This document shows positions 5,868 through 12,750 of a stretch of 16,197 nucleotides of DNA, in pieces. Under the pieces are notes generated by a model, which had not been told where the DNA came from, did not search any database, and saw only the letters and a list, made by a program, of their open reading frames with translations. Location of the stretch: contig CABUTP010000015.1 in assembly GCA_902494545.1 (NCBI GenBank), positions 1-16,197 of the forward strand, given 5' to 3'. The translations under genes and the position numbers were made by a program. This DNA is from an uncultured Collinsella sp. (lineage in GTDB: Bacteria; Actinomycetota; Coriobacteriia; Coriobacteriales; Coriobacteriaceae). The stretch's first letter is position 1. Every line of letters starts with the position of its first letter.

Positions 5868-7058
5868 ATGGCCAAAGAGAAGTTTGAGCGCACTAAGCCG
5901 CATGTTAACATCGGCACCATTGGTCACGTCGACCACGGCAAGACCACGCTGACCGCCGCCATCACCAAGGTTCTCTCTGAGACCGAGGGCTGCAAGGCTG
6001 ACTTCACTGCGTTCGAGAACATCGACAAGGCTCCCGAGGAGCGCGAGCGCGGCATTACGATCTCCGTCTCCCACGTTGAGTACGAGACTGCTGCCCGTCA
6101 CTACGCTCACGTTGACTGCCCGGGCCACGCTGACTACGTCAAGAACATGATCTCCGGCGCTGCTCAGATGGACGGCGCTATCCTGGTCATCGCTGCTACC
6201 GACGGCCCCATGGCTCAGACTCGCGAGCACATCCTGCTCGCCCGTCAGGTCGGCGTTCCCTACATCGTCGTCTTCCTGAACAAGTGCGACATGGTCGACG
6301 ATGACGAGCTCATCGACCTCGTCGAGATGGAGACCCGTGAGCTCCTCTCCGAGTACGATTTCCCCGGCGACGACATCCCCGTCATCCGTGGCTCCGCTCT
6401 GGGCGCTCTCGAGGGCGACGCCAAGTGGATGGACGCCATTCGCGAGCTCATGAAGGCCGTCGACGAGTACATCCCGACGCCTGCTCGTAACAACGACCTC
6501 CCCTTCCTGATGGCCGTTGAGGACGTTATGACCATCTCCGGCCGTGGTACCGTTGCTACCGGCCGTGTCGAGCGCGGTGAGCTCAAGCTCAACGAGCCCG
6601 TCGAGATCGTCGGCATCAAGGATACCCAGAACACCGTCGTTACCGGTATCGAGATGTTCCGTAAGTCCATGGACTTCTGCGAGGCTGGCGACAACGTCGG
6701 TCTGCTGCTCCGCGGCATCAAGCGCGAGGACATCGAGCGTGGCCAGGTTCTCTGCAAGCCCGGTTCGGTTACCCCGCACACCAAGTTCACCGGCGAGATC
6801 TACGTTCTGACCAAGGAGGAGGGCGGTCGTCACACCCCGTTCTTTGATGGTTATCGTCCTCAGTTCTACTTCCGTACCACCGACGTTACCGGTACGGTCA
6901 AGCTTCCCGAGGGCACCGAGATGGCTATGCCTGGTGACCACATCACCATCGAGGGCGACCTCATTCACCCGATCGCCATGGAGGAGGGCCTGCGCTTCGC
7001 TATCCGCGAGGGTGGCCACACCGTCGGTTCGGGCATCGTCTCCACGATCATTGAGTAA
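5868..7058 (+). CDS. tuf: Elongation factor Tu
   Basis: This 396-residue GTPase delivers aminoacyl-tRNA to the ribosome. The P-loop is GHVDHGKT (19-26), switch 2 is DCPGHADY and the guanine-binding motif is NKCD. Domains 2 and 3 are complete to the conserved C-terminus. AGAGGAGGG lies six bases before the ATG. The gene follows three tRNAs with no terminator between them, suggesting a tRNA-tuf transcript. It is not next to fusA, rpsL or rpsG here. Codon use is highly biased, as expected for a highly expressed gene. The segment near the C-terminus reads REGGHTVGSG where most bacteria have REGGRTVGAG. Residues whose substitution gives kirromycin-type resistance in E. coli (the Q, G, Q and A positions) appear wild type by eye. 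Confidence 0.99.
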   Translation: MAKEKFERTKPHVNIGTIGHVDHGKTTLTAAITKVLSETEGCKADFTAFENIDKAPEERERGITISVSHVEYETAARHYAHVDCPGHADYVKNMISGAAQMDGAILVIAATDGPMAQTREHILLARQVGVPYIVVFLNKCDMVDDDELIDLVEMETRELLSEYDFPGDDIPVIRGSALGALEGDAKWMDAIRELMKAVDEYIPTPARNNDLPFLMAVEDVMTISGRGTVATGRVERGELKLNEPVEIVGIKDTQNTVVTGIEMFRKSMDFCEAGDNVGLLLRGIKREDIERGQVLCKPGSVTPHTKFTGEIYVLTKEEGGRHTPFFDGYRPQFYFRTTDVTGTVKLPEGTEMAMPGDHITIEGDLIHPIAMEEGLRFAIREGGHTVGSGIVSTIIE

Positions 7059-7087
7059 ATTAGCTCTTTGATATAGCTGACTTAGAG

Positions 7088-7122
7088 AGAACCCGGCACT
7101 TATAGGGTGCCGGGTTCTTTTC
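7088..7122 (+). terminator. Terminator after tuf
   Basis: AACCCGGCAC (7090-7099) pairs perfectly with GTGCCGGGTT (7107-7116), with a seven-base loop and a CTTTTCT tail. It lies 30 bases after the tuf stop. Confidence 0.9.
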
Positions 7123-7191
7123 TACGCGGGGCTTGTTCCCTGACGATTGCGCTTCGCTCGCTCTTAAGCCGAGCTTGAGGGATCGATTAGA

Positions 7192-7240
7192 TCTCGCTGG
7201 CTTCATTGATGTGTTCCAAATATGAATGGATCCAGCGAGA
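7192..7240. repeat. Imperfect inverted repeat upstream of the rpmG promoter
   Basis: TCTCGCTGG (7192-7200) and CCAGCGAGA (7232-7240) are a perfect 9-base inverted repeat. Pairing extends inward to 16 positions with two mismatches. It ends 22 bases before the -35 box at 7263, so it could be a regulator site. No gene is seen in 7123-7337. Confidence 0.4.
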
Positions 7241-7262
7241 ACCAATTGATTCGAGGTTTTCA

Positions 7263-7292
7263 TTGACAGCACTTACGTAGAGCTGATAAAGT
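7263..7292 (+). promoter_or_regulatory. Promoter of the rpmG-tRNA-Trp-secE-nusG unit
   Basis: TTGACA (7263-7268) is followed after 18 bases by TAAAGT (7287-7292). It sits about 45 bases before the rpmG start and behind the tuf terminator. Confidence 0.7.
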
Positions 7293-7337
7293 ACCAACTC
7301 GTGCCCGTACGGGGCGGAAATGAAAGGTTCAGGATAA

Positions 7338-7487
7338 ATGCGTACTCTAGTTACTCTTGCGTGCACTGAGTGCAAGCGCCGCAACTATACGACCACCAAG
7401 AACAAGTCGAACATGCCTGATCGTATGGAGATCAAGAAGTATTGCCCCTGGTGCCGTCACCACACGCTGCACAAAGAGACTCGCTAG
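7338..7487 (+). CDS. rpmG: 50S ribosomal protein L33
   Basis: This is a 49-residue L33 of the large ribosomal subunit, beginning MRTLVTLACTECK and ending HTLHKETR. Two CxxC pairs (CTEC and CPWC) make it the zinc-binding form rather than the cysteine-free form used under zinc limitation. GAAAGG lies ten bases before the ATG. Its place ahead of tRNA-Trp, secE and nusG is the usual one in many Gram-positive and actinobacterial genomes. Confidence 0.96.
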   Translation: MRTLVTLACTECKRRNYTTTKNKSNMPDRMEIKKYCPWCRHHTLHKETR

Positions 7488-7500
7488 TCTCTAGTCACAT

Positions 7501-7576
7501 ACGCCAGTAGTTCAATTGGTAGAGCATCGGTCTCCAAAACCGAGTGTTGAGGGTTCGAGTCCTTCCTGGCGTGCCA
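7501..7576 (+). tRNA. tRNA-Trp (anticodon CCA)
   Basis: The acceptor stem is ACGCCAG (7501-7507) with CTGGCGT (7566-7572). The anticodon stem TCGGT/ACCGA encloses loop CTCCAAA with anticodon CCA. Discriminator G7573 and CCA 7574-7576 are encoded. It lies 13 bases after rpmG. Confidence 0.95.
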
Positions 7577-7585
7577 GTCATTATT

Positions 7586-7618
7586 CCGTAAGCTCCCAAT
7601 TGGGGGCTTACGGTTTAC
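7586..7618 (+). terminator. Hairpin between tRNA-Trp and secE, terminator or attenuator
   Basis: CCGTAAGCTCCC (7586-7597) pairs with GGGGGCTTACGG (7602-7613), with one G-U pair and an AATT loop, followed by only a short TTTAC tail. Since secE starts 35 bases later with no clear promoter in between, read-through is probably needed. Confidence 0.6.
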
Positions 7619-7652
7619 TCATGTATAAGCGCATTGCGCGGAGGTAACCCAA

Positions 7653-7991
7653 ATGGCCAACAAGAAGAACAAGAAGAAGGCTCAGCAGCCGGCACCTGCC
7701 AACAACGCTGCCGCCAACTCCAAGGTTGAGGCCAAGAAGGCCGTTGCCAAGAAGAACGAGAAGGCTGCGAAGTCCAAGAAGAACGAGAAGCCTGGTTTCT
7801 TCGCCCGCACCAAGAAGTATTTCGCTTCGGTGAAGTCCGAGATGAAGCGTGTCACGTGGCCCGATAAGAAGGAGCTCGTGAACTACTCGGTCGTCGTTTG
7901 CGCTTCTCTGATCGTCGTCGGCGTCGTCATCGCTCTGCTCGATGCTGGCTTTGGCGAGGCTCTTGCTCTGTTCTCTGGATTGAGGGGCTAA
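7653..7991 (+). CDS. secE: Preprotein translocase subunit SecE
   Basis: This 112-residue protein is the small essential subunit of the SecYEG channel. Residues 1-48 are an unusually long lysine/alanine-rich tail (KKNKKKAQQPAP..., KNEKAAKSKKNEK), common in actinobacterial SecE. The conserved amphipathic segment FASVKSEMKRVTWPDKKEL (57-75) comes next, then one transmembrane helix (about 78-97). GGAGGT lies seven bases before the ATG. nusG begins three bases after the stop, the classic secE-nusG pair. Confidence 0.95.
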   Translation: MANKKNKKKAQQPAPANNAAANSKVEAKKAVAKKNEKAAKSKKNEKPGFFARTKKYFASVKSEMKRVTWPDKKELVNYSVVVCASLIVVGVVIALLDAGFGEALALFSGLRG

Positions 7992-7994
7992 ACC

Positions 7995-8531
7995 ATGTCT
8001 AAGCGTTGGTACGTCGTTCACACTTACTCTGGATACGAGAACCGCGTTAAGTCCGATCTCGAGCATCGCATCGAGACCATGGGCATGCAGGACCGTATCT
8101 TTGATATCGAGATTCCTATGGAGCGCGTCACCGAGATTAAAGAGGGTGGCAAGCGTGAGACCAAGGATTCCAAGATCTTCCCGGGTTATGTCCTGGTTCG
8201 CATGGAGATGGATGACGATGCGTGGACGTGTGTTCGCAACACGCCCGGTGTCACCGGTTTCCTGGGCGGCAATGGCAAGCCCGCTCCGCTTTCCCGCGAC
8301 GAGTACAATAAGATGACTCGTCGTCCCGGTAAGGGCGATTCGCCCAAGCGCACCTCGGTTGATATTGAGGTCGGCACGTCCGTCCGCGTCACTGATGGCC
8401 CGCTTACCGACTTCGATGGCAAGGTCTCCGAGGTTAACACCGAGGCTGGCAAGCTCAAGGTCACGCTGATGATCTTTGGCCGCGAGACGCCGGTCGAGCT
8501 CGACTTTAACCAGGTTGCTGTCATCGCTTAA
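7995..8531 (+). CDS. nusG: Transcription termination/antitermination factor NusG
   Basis: This 178-residue protein binds RNA polymerase and links it to Rho or the ribosome. The NGN domain starts KRWYVVHTYSGYENRVKSDL and contains FPGYVLVRMEMDDDAWTCVRNTPGVTGFLG. The C-terminal KOW domain (about 125-178) contains VTDGPLTDFDGKVSEVN. GAGGGG lies seven bases before the ATG, inside the end of secE, so translation is probably coupled. It is shorter than many actinobacterial NusG proteins because it lacks an acidic N-terminal extension. Confidence 0.97.
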   Translation: MSKRWYVVHTYSGYENRVKSDLEHRIETMGMQDRIFDIEIPMERVTEIKEGGKRETKDSKIFPGYVLVRMEMDDDAWTCVRNTPGVTGFLGGNGKPAPLSRDEYNKMTRRPGKGDSPKRTSVDIEVGTSVRVTDGPLTDFDGKVSEVNTEAGKLKVTLMIFGRETPVELDFNQVAVIA

Positions 8532-8651
8532 GTTTTCGTCCGTTCGCGCGAGCGTGCTTCTTCTGTGACTGCTCATCTCAGGAGTGCTTCTAACACGTGC
8601 GTGCTTACGATATAGCAAGTACTTCACACTCGTGATTCGAAAGGAATGACC

Positions 8652-9080
8652 ATGGCTGAGAAGAAGGTTGCCAACGTCATTAAGCTCCAGATTCCTGCTG
8701 GTGCCGCTAACCCCGCTCCTCCCGTCGGCCCCGCCCTGGGCGCTGCTGGCGTGAACATCATGCAGTTCTGCCAGGCCTTTAACGCCGAGACGCAGGACAA
8801 GAAGGGCGACATCATCCCCGTTGAGATCTCTGTCTACGAGGATAAGTCCTTCTCCTTCATCACCAAGACCCCGCCGGCGGCTCACCTCATCAAGAAGGAG
8901 CTGAACCTCAAGTCTGGTTCTGCTAAGCCCCAGGCCGACAAGGTTGGTCAGCTCTCCCAGGAGCAGCTCACCAAGATCGCCGAGATCAAGATGCCGGACC
9001 TCAATGCCAACGACATTGACGCCGCCAAGAAGATTATCGCCGGTACCGCCCGTTCCATGGGCGTCACCATCGCTGAGTAG
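8652..9080 (+). CDS. rplK: 50S ribosomal protein L11
   Basis: This 142-residue protein of the ribosomal stalk base binds 23S rRNA in the GTPase-associated centre. The N-terminal domain has the proline-rich GAANPAPPVGPALGAAGVNI loop targeted by thiostrepton. The C-terminal RNA-binding domain ends AGTARSMGVTIAE. ATG 8652 is chosen over the in-frame ATG 8646 because AAAGGA lies seven bases before 8652 and only one before 8646. It is separated from nusG by 120 bases that hold no clear terminator. Confidence 0.97.
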   Translation: MAEKKVANVIKLQIPAGAANPAPPVGPALGAAGVNIMQFCQAFNAETQDKKGDIIPVEISVYEDKSFSFITKTPPAAHLIKKELNLKSGSAKPQADKVGQLSQEQLTKIAEIKMPDLNANDIDAAKKIIAGTARSMGVTIAE

Positions 9081-9098
9081 CGATTTCTTTAGGTAATG

Positions 9099-9125
9099 AC
9101 GGGCGCTCCGACCGGGGCGCCCGTT
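9099..9125 (+). terminator. Hairpin between rplK and rplA
   Basis: ACGGGCGCTCC pairs with GGGGCGCCCGT over 11 positions with one G-U pair, but only TATATG follows. It is probably a partial terminator or attenuator. A second small hairpin, GTGTGC/GCACAC, lies at 9130-9147. Confidence 0.5.
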
Positions 9126-9197
9126 ATATGTGTGCAATAGGGCACACGATACGATGTGGGAGGGCTCACGCCCGTTTAACCACAGGAGGTAATGCAC

Positions 9198-9905
9198 ATG
9201 GCTAAGCATGGTAAGAGCTATAACGCCGCTGCCGAGAAGATCGACCGCGCCACGCTCTACACCCCCCTTCAGGCTGCCAAGCTCCTCAAGGAGCTCGACA
9301 CCGCCAAGTTCGACGAGACCGTCGAGGCTCACTTCCGTCTGGGCATCGATACTCGTAAGGCTGACCAGAACATTCGTGGTTCCATCTCCCTGCCCCACGG
9401 CACTGGCAAGACCGTTCGTGTTGCCGTCTTCGCCGAGGGCGAGAAGGCCCGTGAGGCTGAGGCTGCCGGCGCCGACATCATCGGTTCCGACGAGCTCGTC
9501 GCCCAGATTCAGAAGGGCGAGATCAACTTCGACGCCGCTATTGCTACGCCGAACATGATGGCCAAGGTTGGCCGCATCGGTAAGATCCTTGGTCCCCGTG
9601 GCCTCATGCCGAACCCCAAGCTCGGCACCGTGACCATGGACGTCGCCAAGATGGTCTCCGAGCTCAAGGCTGGCCGCGTTGAGTACCGCGCCGACCGCTA
9701 CGGCATCTGCCACGTGCCCCTGGGCAAGAAGTCCTTCTCTGAGCAGCAGCTCGTCGAGAACTACGCTGCCCTGTACACCGAGATCCTGCGCGTCAAGCCC
9801 TCTTCTGCTAAGGGCAAGTACGTTAAGTCCATCTCCGTGTCTTCCACCATGGGCCCTGGCGTCAAGGTCGATCCCGCTGTCCAGCGCGACTTCCTGGCTG
9901 AGTAA
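9198..9905 (+). CDS. rplA: 50S ribosomal protein L1
   Basis: This 235-residue protein forms the L1 stalk and helps release E-site tRNA. It typically also represses its own operon by binding the mRNA. The sequence is full length, with SISLPHGTGKTVRVAVFA and the signature GKILGPRGLMPNPKLGTV. ATG 9198 is used because AGGAGGT lies seven bases upstream, whereas the in-frame ATG 9192 is only one base from it. The gap to rplK is 117 bases, longer than usual, with two hairpins. It is the last plus-strand gene of the translation cluster. rplJ and rplL do not follow. Confidence 0.97.
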   Translation: MAKHGKSYNAAAEKIDRATLYTPLQAAKLLKELDTAKFDETVEAHFRLGIDTRKADQNIRGSISLPHGTGKTVRVAVFAEGEKAREAEAAGADIIGSDELVAQIQKGEINFDAAIATPNMMAKVGRIGKILGPRGLMPNPKLGTVTMDVAKMVSELKAGRVEYRADRYGICHVPLGKKSFSEQQLVENYAALYTEILRVKPSSAKGKYVKSISVSSTMGPGVKVDPAVQRDFLAE

Positions 9906-9941
9906 CTGCTAGTTACTGCCTGAGTAAAGCAAGCATTGCTA

Positions 9942-9980
9942 AAGAAACCCGGTTCTGCCTCGTGCAGGACCGGGTTTCTT
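9942..9980. terminator. Strong bidirectional terminator after rplA
   Basis: AAGAAACCCGGTTCTGC (9942-9958) pairs with GCAGGACCGGGTTTCTT (9964-9980) over 17 positions with one G-U pair. A/T-rich flanks on both sides allow use by rplA and by the convergent gene. Confidence 0.9.
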
Positions 9981-9995
9981 GCTATCTCGGGCCAA

Positions 9996-10032
9996 AACCA
10001 CCACAAAGGTGCCTGTCCCCTTTGTGGCGGTT
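9996..10032 (-). repeat. Gene-end hairpin repeat, copy 1
   Basis: AACCACCACAAAGG (9996-10009) pairs with CCTTTGTGGCGGTT (10019-10032), with one mismatch, around loop TGCCTGTCC. On the minus strand the stem starts at the stop codon TAA (10033-10031) of the metallophosphoesterase and ends in TTTTGG, so it is probably that gene's terminator. Confidence 0.75.
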
Positions 10033-10741
10033 ACCAGGGTGTTCTGGCGGTAGAGGACTCGATGGCCTCGTGGCGTTTGAGCTCGCGGCGCATGGTTTGC
10101 GAATTGAGCCAGGCTGCCTGCCAGCCACGGATAGGGTAGCGCGCTTCGTCAAGTTCAAACTGCGTATAGCCGCAGGCGTTGATGATTGTTGCCCCGCATG
10201 CATGTTGACGCTCACGCTGAAAGTCGTGGCCATAGCATTGGTGCACATGCCCGTGCACCATATAGTCGGGATTCCAGGACTCGAGCGCCGTGTTAAAGCA
10301 TTCGAATCCTCGATGTGGCAGATCATCCAGATCGCCCACGCCGGCGGCGGGTGCATGGGTGAGCAAGATGTCGCAGCCGCCGACCATCCTCACTTTGCGG
10401 GACAGCTTGCGCATGCGCTTGGCCATTTCGTGCTCGGTGTACATGTTGGCACCGTCTCGGTAGCGCATGGAGCCGCCAAGCCCCGCGATGCGGACGCCGC
10501 GGTACACGTAGACGGCATCTTCGACACAGATGCAGCCGCCCGGTGCATGACGTACGTAGCGGTCATCGTGGTTGCCTCGCACGTAGATGAGCGGTTTGTT
10601 GATGACGGTGACCAAAAACTCAAGATAGTCCGGGTCCAGGTCGCCAGCTGACAAAATCAGGTCAACACCCTCAAAGCGTTCCTTGTGAAAGCATTCCCAA
10701 AGGCATCGTTCTTCGGTATCGGCTACGGCAAGGATTTTCAT
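10031..10741 (-). CDS. Metallophosphoesterase, calcineurin-like
   Basis: This 236-residue protein has the two-metal phosphoesterase motifs in order: D8 in AVADTEE, GD at 33-34 (SAGDLD), GNHDD at 56-60, H129 in LLTHAPAAG and GHVH at 164-167. The first motif is DTE rather than the usual DxH, so its first metal ligand set is atypical. No signal peptide or membrane segment is present, so it is cytoplasmic. Its ATG overlaps the TGA of the upstream ParB-like/BMP gene (ATGA), which implies translational coupling and a shared role. The substrate is unknown; family members act on phosphodiesters, nucleotides or phosphoproteins. The stop codon is embedded in a hairpin repeat. Confidence 0.85.
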   Translation of the reverse strand: MKILAVADTEERCLWECFHKERFEGVDLILSAGDLDPDYLEFLVTVINKPLIYVRGNHDDRYVRHAPGGCICVEDAVYVYRGVRIAGLGGSMRYRDGANMYTEHEMAKRMRKLSRKVRMVGGCDILLTHAPAAGVGDLDDLPHRGFECFNTALESWNPDYMVHGHVHQCYGHDFQRERQHACGATIINACGYTQFELDEARYPIRGWQAAWLNSQTMRRELKRHEAIESSTARTPW

Positions 10742-12654
10742 AGGGCGCGGACCTTCGGCTCATCGTCGAGCTGCGGAATGGTGCCCACCACGTTGTCGGC
10801 CAGCCAATTCATCTCGACAATCTGCGTGCTCGGCAGCGGGGGAAAGCCCTCGATCTGCACCACGCCGTCTTGGCTATGGAGTTCGCCGCCAAATGGATTG
10901 ATGGAGCCCTCGACGATGCCATTGCGGAGCAGCTGAACAAGCTTGCGCGTCTGATAAGGCAGGCCCGGAGCGTAGCGAATATCGATAACGCCCGAGCTCA
11001 TGCCGTACCAGTAGTTGACGGCGCGAACCTGTCTGTCGTCACTGGTCTCATCCCAGGTGCCATGCAGCAGGCTTCGCACGATAAGCTCGTAGTATCGGCC
11101 CCAGTTCCATACCGGCATGGCGATGCCGACGACCTTGCCATCGACCAGGCGGTGAAGTCCGTAGGCCGTGGGGTCTTCGAGCGACTTTGACATGTCGGCG
11201 CCGGTCATAACACTCACGCCTTCGCGGCACATAGCCTCGGCAAGGCCTCCAGCGGGTACATCGCCCCAAGTGAGGATTACCTGCGCGCGAGGGTCGAGCA
11301 GCGAGGCGCCGATGGCAAAGGCGTTGATCTCGCTAAGCGCGCCCGAGGCGAAGACCGACGCGTGGTAACCGATGCGGTGGTTGTCCGCCATGCTGGCGGC
11401 AAGGGCGCCCAGGAGGAACTTGGCCTCGTACATTTTGCCAAAGTATGAACGGACGCTTTGGTGAGGAAGGCCGATAGAGCAGTTGAGGAATCGTACCTGG
11501 GGATACTCGACGGCAGCCCTGAGCGTGTATTCCATCAGGCGGTGCGAGGTCGAGAAGATGACGTTAGCTCCATGTTTGACAGCCGTTTCCACGGCGGCGT
11601 AGAACACATCCGGATCGTGACAGTCCTCGAACGCCTCGGTGCGCACGATACCGCCAAAGTGCTCATCGAGATACTGACGCCCTTGGTCGTGCAGGCTGTC
11701 CCAGCTCGACGTCGCACAGGGGAACTCATGGATAAAGGCGATGCGCAGGGGGTTGGCCGTCGAGTAGACGGTCTTGCCCATAAAGAAGTTGAGCACGCCA
11801 GAGGTGGACTTGGCGGGCGCCTCTTCCTCATCGACACTCGGTGCCTCGACAAGATCGACCTTCTCCTCATCACTTTTGCCGGCAATGACCAGCTCGCGCC
11901 AAATCTTGCACAGGCGGTTTACGACGATGTCCGTCGGCGTGTCCAGCAGACGGTCTTGGTTGTACACATTGAGGTAGACGAGCATGGCGTCGGCGGGCGT
12001 AATATCCAGGTGGTTGCCGCCCGCGCGAAGGTAGGCGCGCTTAAAGAGCAGGAAGGTGTGGCGCAGGTAGTCGACCTTTTTCTGCGGCCATTTTTCGATA
12101 AGGTTCTGACCGAGCATCTTGGCGAGTGTCTCGTAGCTTCCCTCGCGCGAGAACTCGATCTCGTATAGGGGGCAGACGCGCCAAAACGCGCAGAATTCAC
12201 CGTACAGGCGGCTTTCGACGGAATTCCATTTTCCGGGGTAGAGGCGGGTGACCTTGGCCGAAACCGTCGGGGCGTCTAGGAATTTGAGGACACTGACGCG
12301 CTTGTTGCCCTCTTGGACGTAAAACCGATGCATGAACTCGGTGACGATGACGGGGTCGCGATAGCCCTCGGTCACCTGGATGTCGTAGAGGTTGGACCAC
12401 TTGCGGGCGAACTCGGTGCTAAATGGCAACAGGGGCATAAAGTTGCACGAAAAGGCAGACTGACGGCCCTTGGTAACCGTGCCGACGACCATTTCGAGCG
12501 GAACGTCCCTCAGGCCGACGTTCTCTCGCTGGCCTAAGGGGAGCTGGGCAACCAAGCTATCGAGGTCCGTAAGGTACGGGTGCTCGCTTTGGCTGATGGC
12601 GCGACGACGTCCTTGCTCGCCGCGCTTGCGTGCTTGACGATAGGCCTCTTCCAT
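10738..12654 (-). CDS. ParB-like domain fused to BMP-family periplasmic-binding-type domain, cytoplasmic
   Basis: This 638-residue protein has an N-terminal ParB/sulfiredoxin-like region (about 60-140) with VQEGNKRVSVLKFLDAP matching the GNxR pocket motif. A helical region (about 145-260) and an acidic linker (262-280) follow. A BMP/PnrA-type ligand-binding domain fills about 302-600 (PLRIAFIHEF, GANVIFSTS, GYHASVFASGALSEINAFAIGA). BMP proteins normally are lipoproteins that bind nucleosides for ABC import, but this one starts MEEAYRQARKRGEQ and has no signal peptide or lipobox. It probably senses a nucleoside-like ligand in the cytoplasm, as the BMP-family regulator Med of Bacillus is thought to do. 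GGGAG lies eight bases before the ATG. It overlaps the phosphoesterase by four bases. Domain names are by eye. Confidence 0.75.
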   Translation of the reverse strand: MEEAYRQARKRGEQGRRRAISQSEHPYLTDLDSLVAQLPLGQRENVGLRDVPLEMVVGTVTKGRQSAFSCNFMPLLPFSTEFARKWSNLYDIQVTEGYRDPVIVTEFMHRFYVQEGNKRVSVLKFLDAPTVSAKVTRLYPGKWNSVESRLYGEFCAFWRVCPLYEIEFSREGSYETLAKMLGQNLIEKWPQKKVDYLRHTFLLFKRAYLRAGGNHLDITPADAMLVYLNVYNQDRLLDTPTDIVVNRLCKIWRELVIAGKSDEEKVDLVEAPSVDEEEAPAKSTSGVLNFFMGKTVYSTANPLRIAFIHEFPCATSSWDSLHDQGRQYLDEHFGGIVRTEAFEDCHDPDVFYAAVETAVKHGANVIFSTSHRLMEYTLRAAVEYPQVRFLNCSIGLPHQSVRSYFGKMYEAKFLLGALAASMADNHRIGYHASVFASGALSEINAFAIGASLLDPRAQVILTWGDVPAGGLAEAMCREGVSVMTGADMSKSLEDPTAYGLHRLVDGKVVGIAMPVWNWGRYYELIVRSLLHGTWDETSDDRQVRAVNYWYGMSSGVIDIRYAPGLPYQTRKLVQLLRNGIVEGSINPFGGELHSQDGVVQIEGFPPLPSTQIVEMNWLADNVVGTIPQLDDEPKVRAL

Positions 12655-12710
12655 GGTGTTTACTCCCTTAGTCGTTTAAACAACGATATAAACCATGGTA
12701 CCACGATGCG

Positions 12711-12750
12711 AAACCACCACGAAGGTGCCTGTCCTCTTTGTGGTGGTTTT
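12711..12750 (-). repeat. Gene-end hairpin repeat, copy 2
   Basis: AAACCACCACGAAG (12711-12724) pairs with CTTTGTGGTGGTTT around a loop containing GTGCCTGTCC. The right arm ends at the stop codon TAA (12751-12749) of the MscS gene. The arrangement is the same as copy 1, making a terminator on the minus strand. Confidence 0.75.

Noticed and set aside
5766..7019. 417-codon open frame antisense to tuf
   Set aside because: It is a long shadow frame produced by the strong codon bias of tuf. It has low-complexity D/L/V-rich composition, no family resemblance and lies wholly opposite EF-Tu.
7187..7384. 65-codon minus-strand frame ending SRWIHSYLEHINEASEI
   Set aside because: The end looks protein-like, but the frame overlaps rpmG and its promoter in antisense, has no credible start and contains the inverted repeat at 7192-7240.
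7608..9713. 701-codon open frame antisense to secE, nusG, rplK and rplA
   Set aside because: It crosses four well-supported genes and several intergenic regions, including a terminator. The protein is a biased L/D/G/V sequence typical of antisense frames in GC-rich genes.
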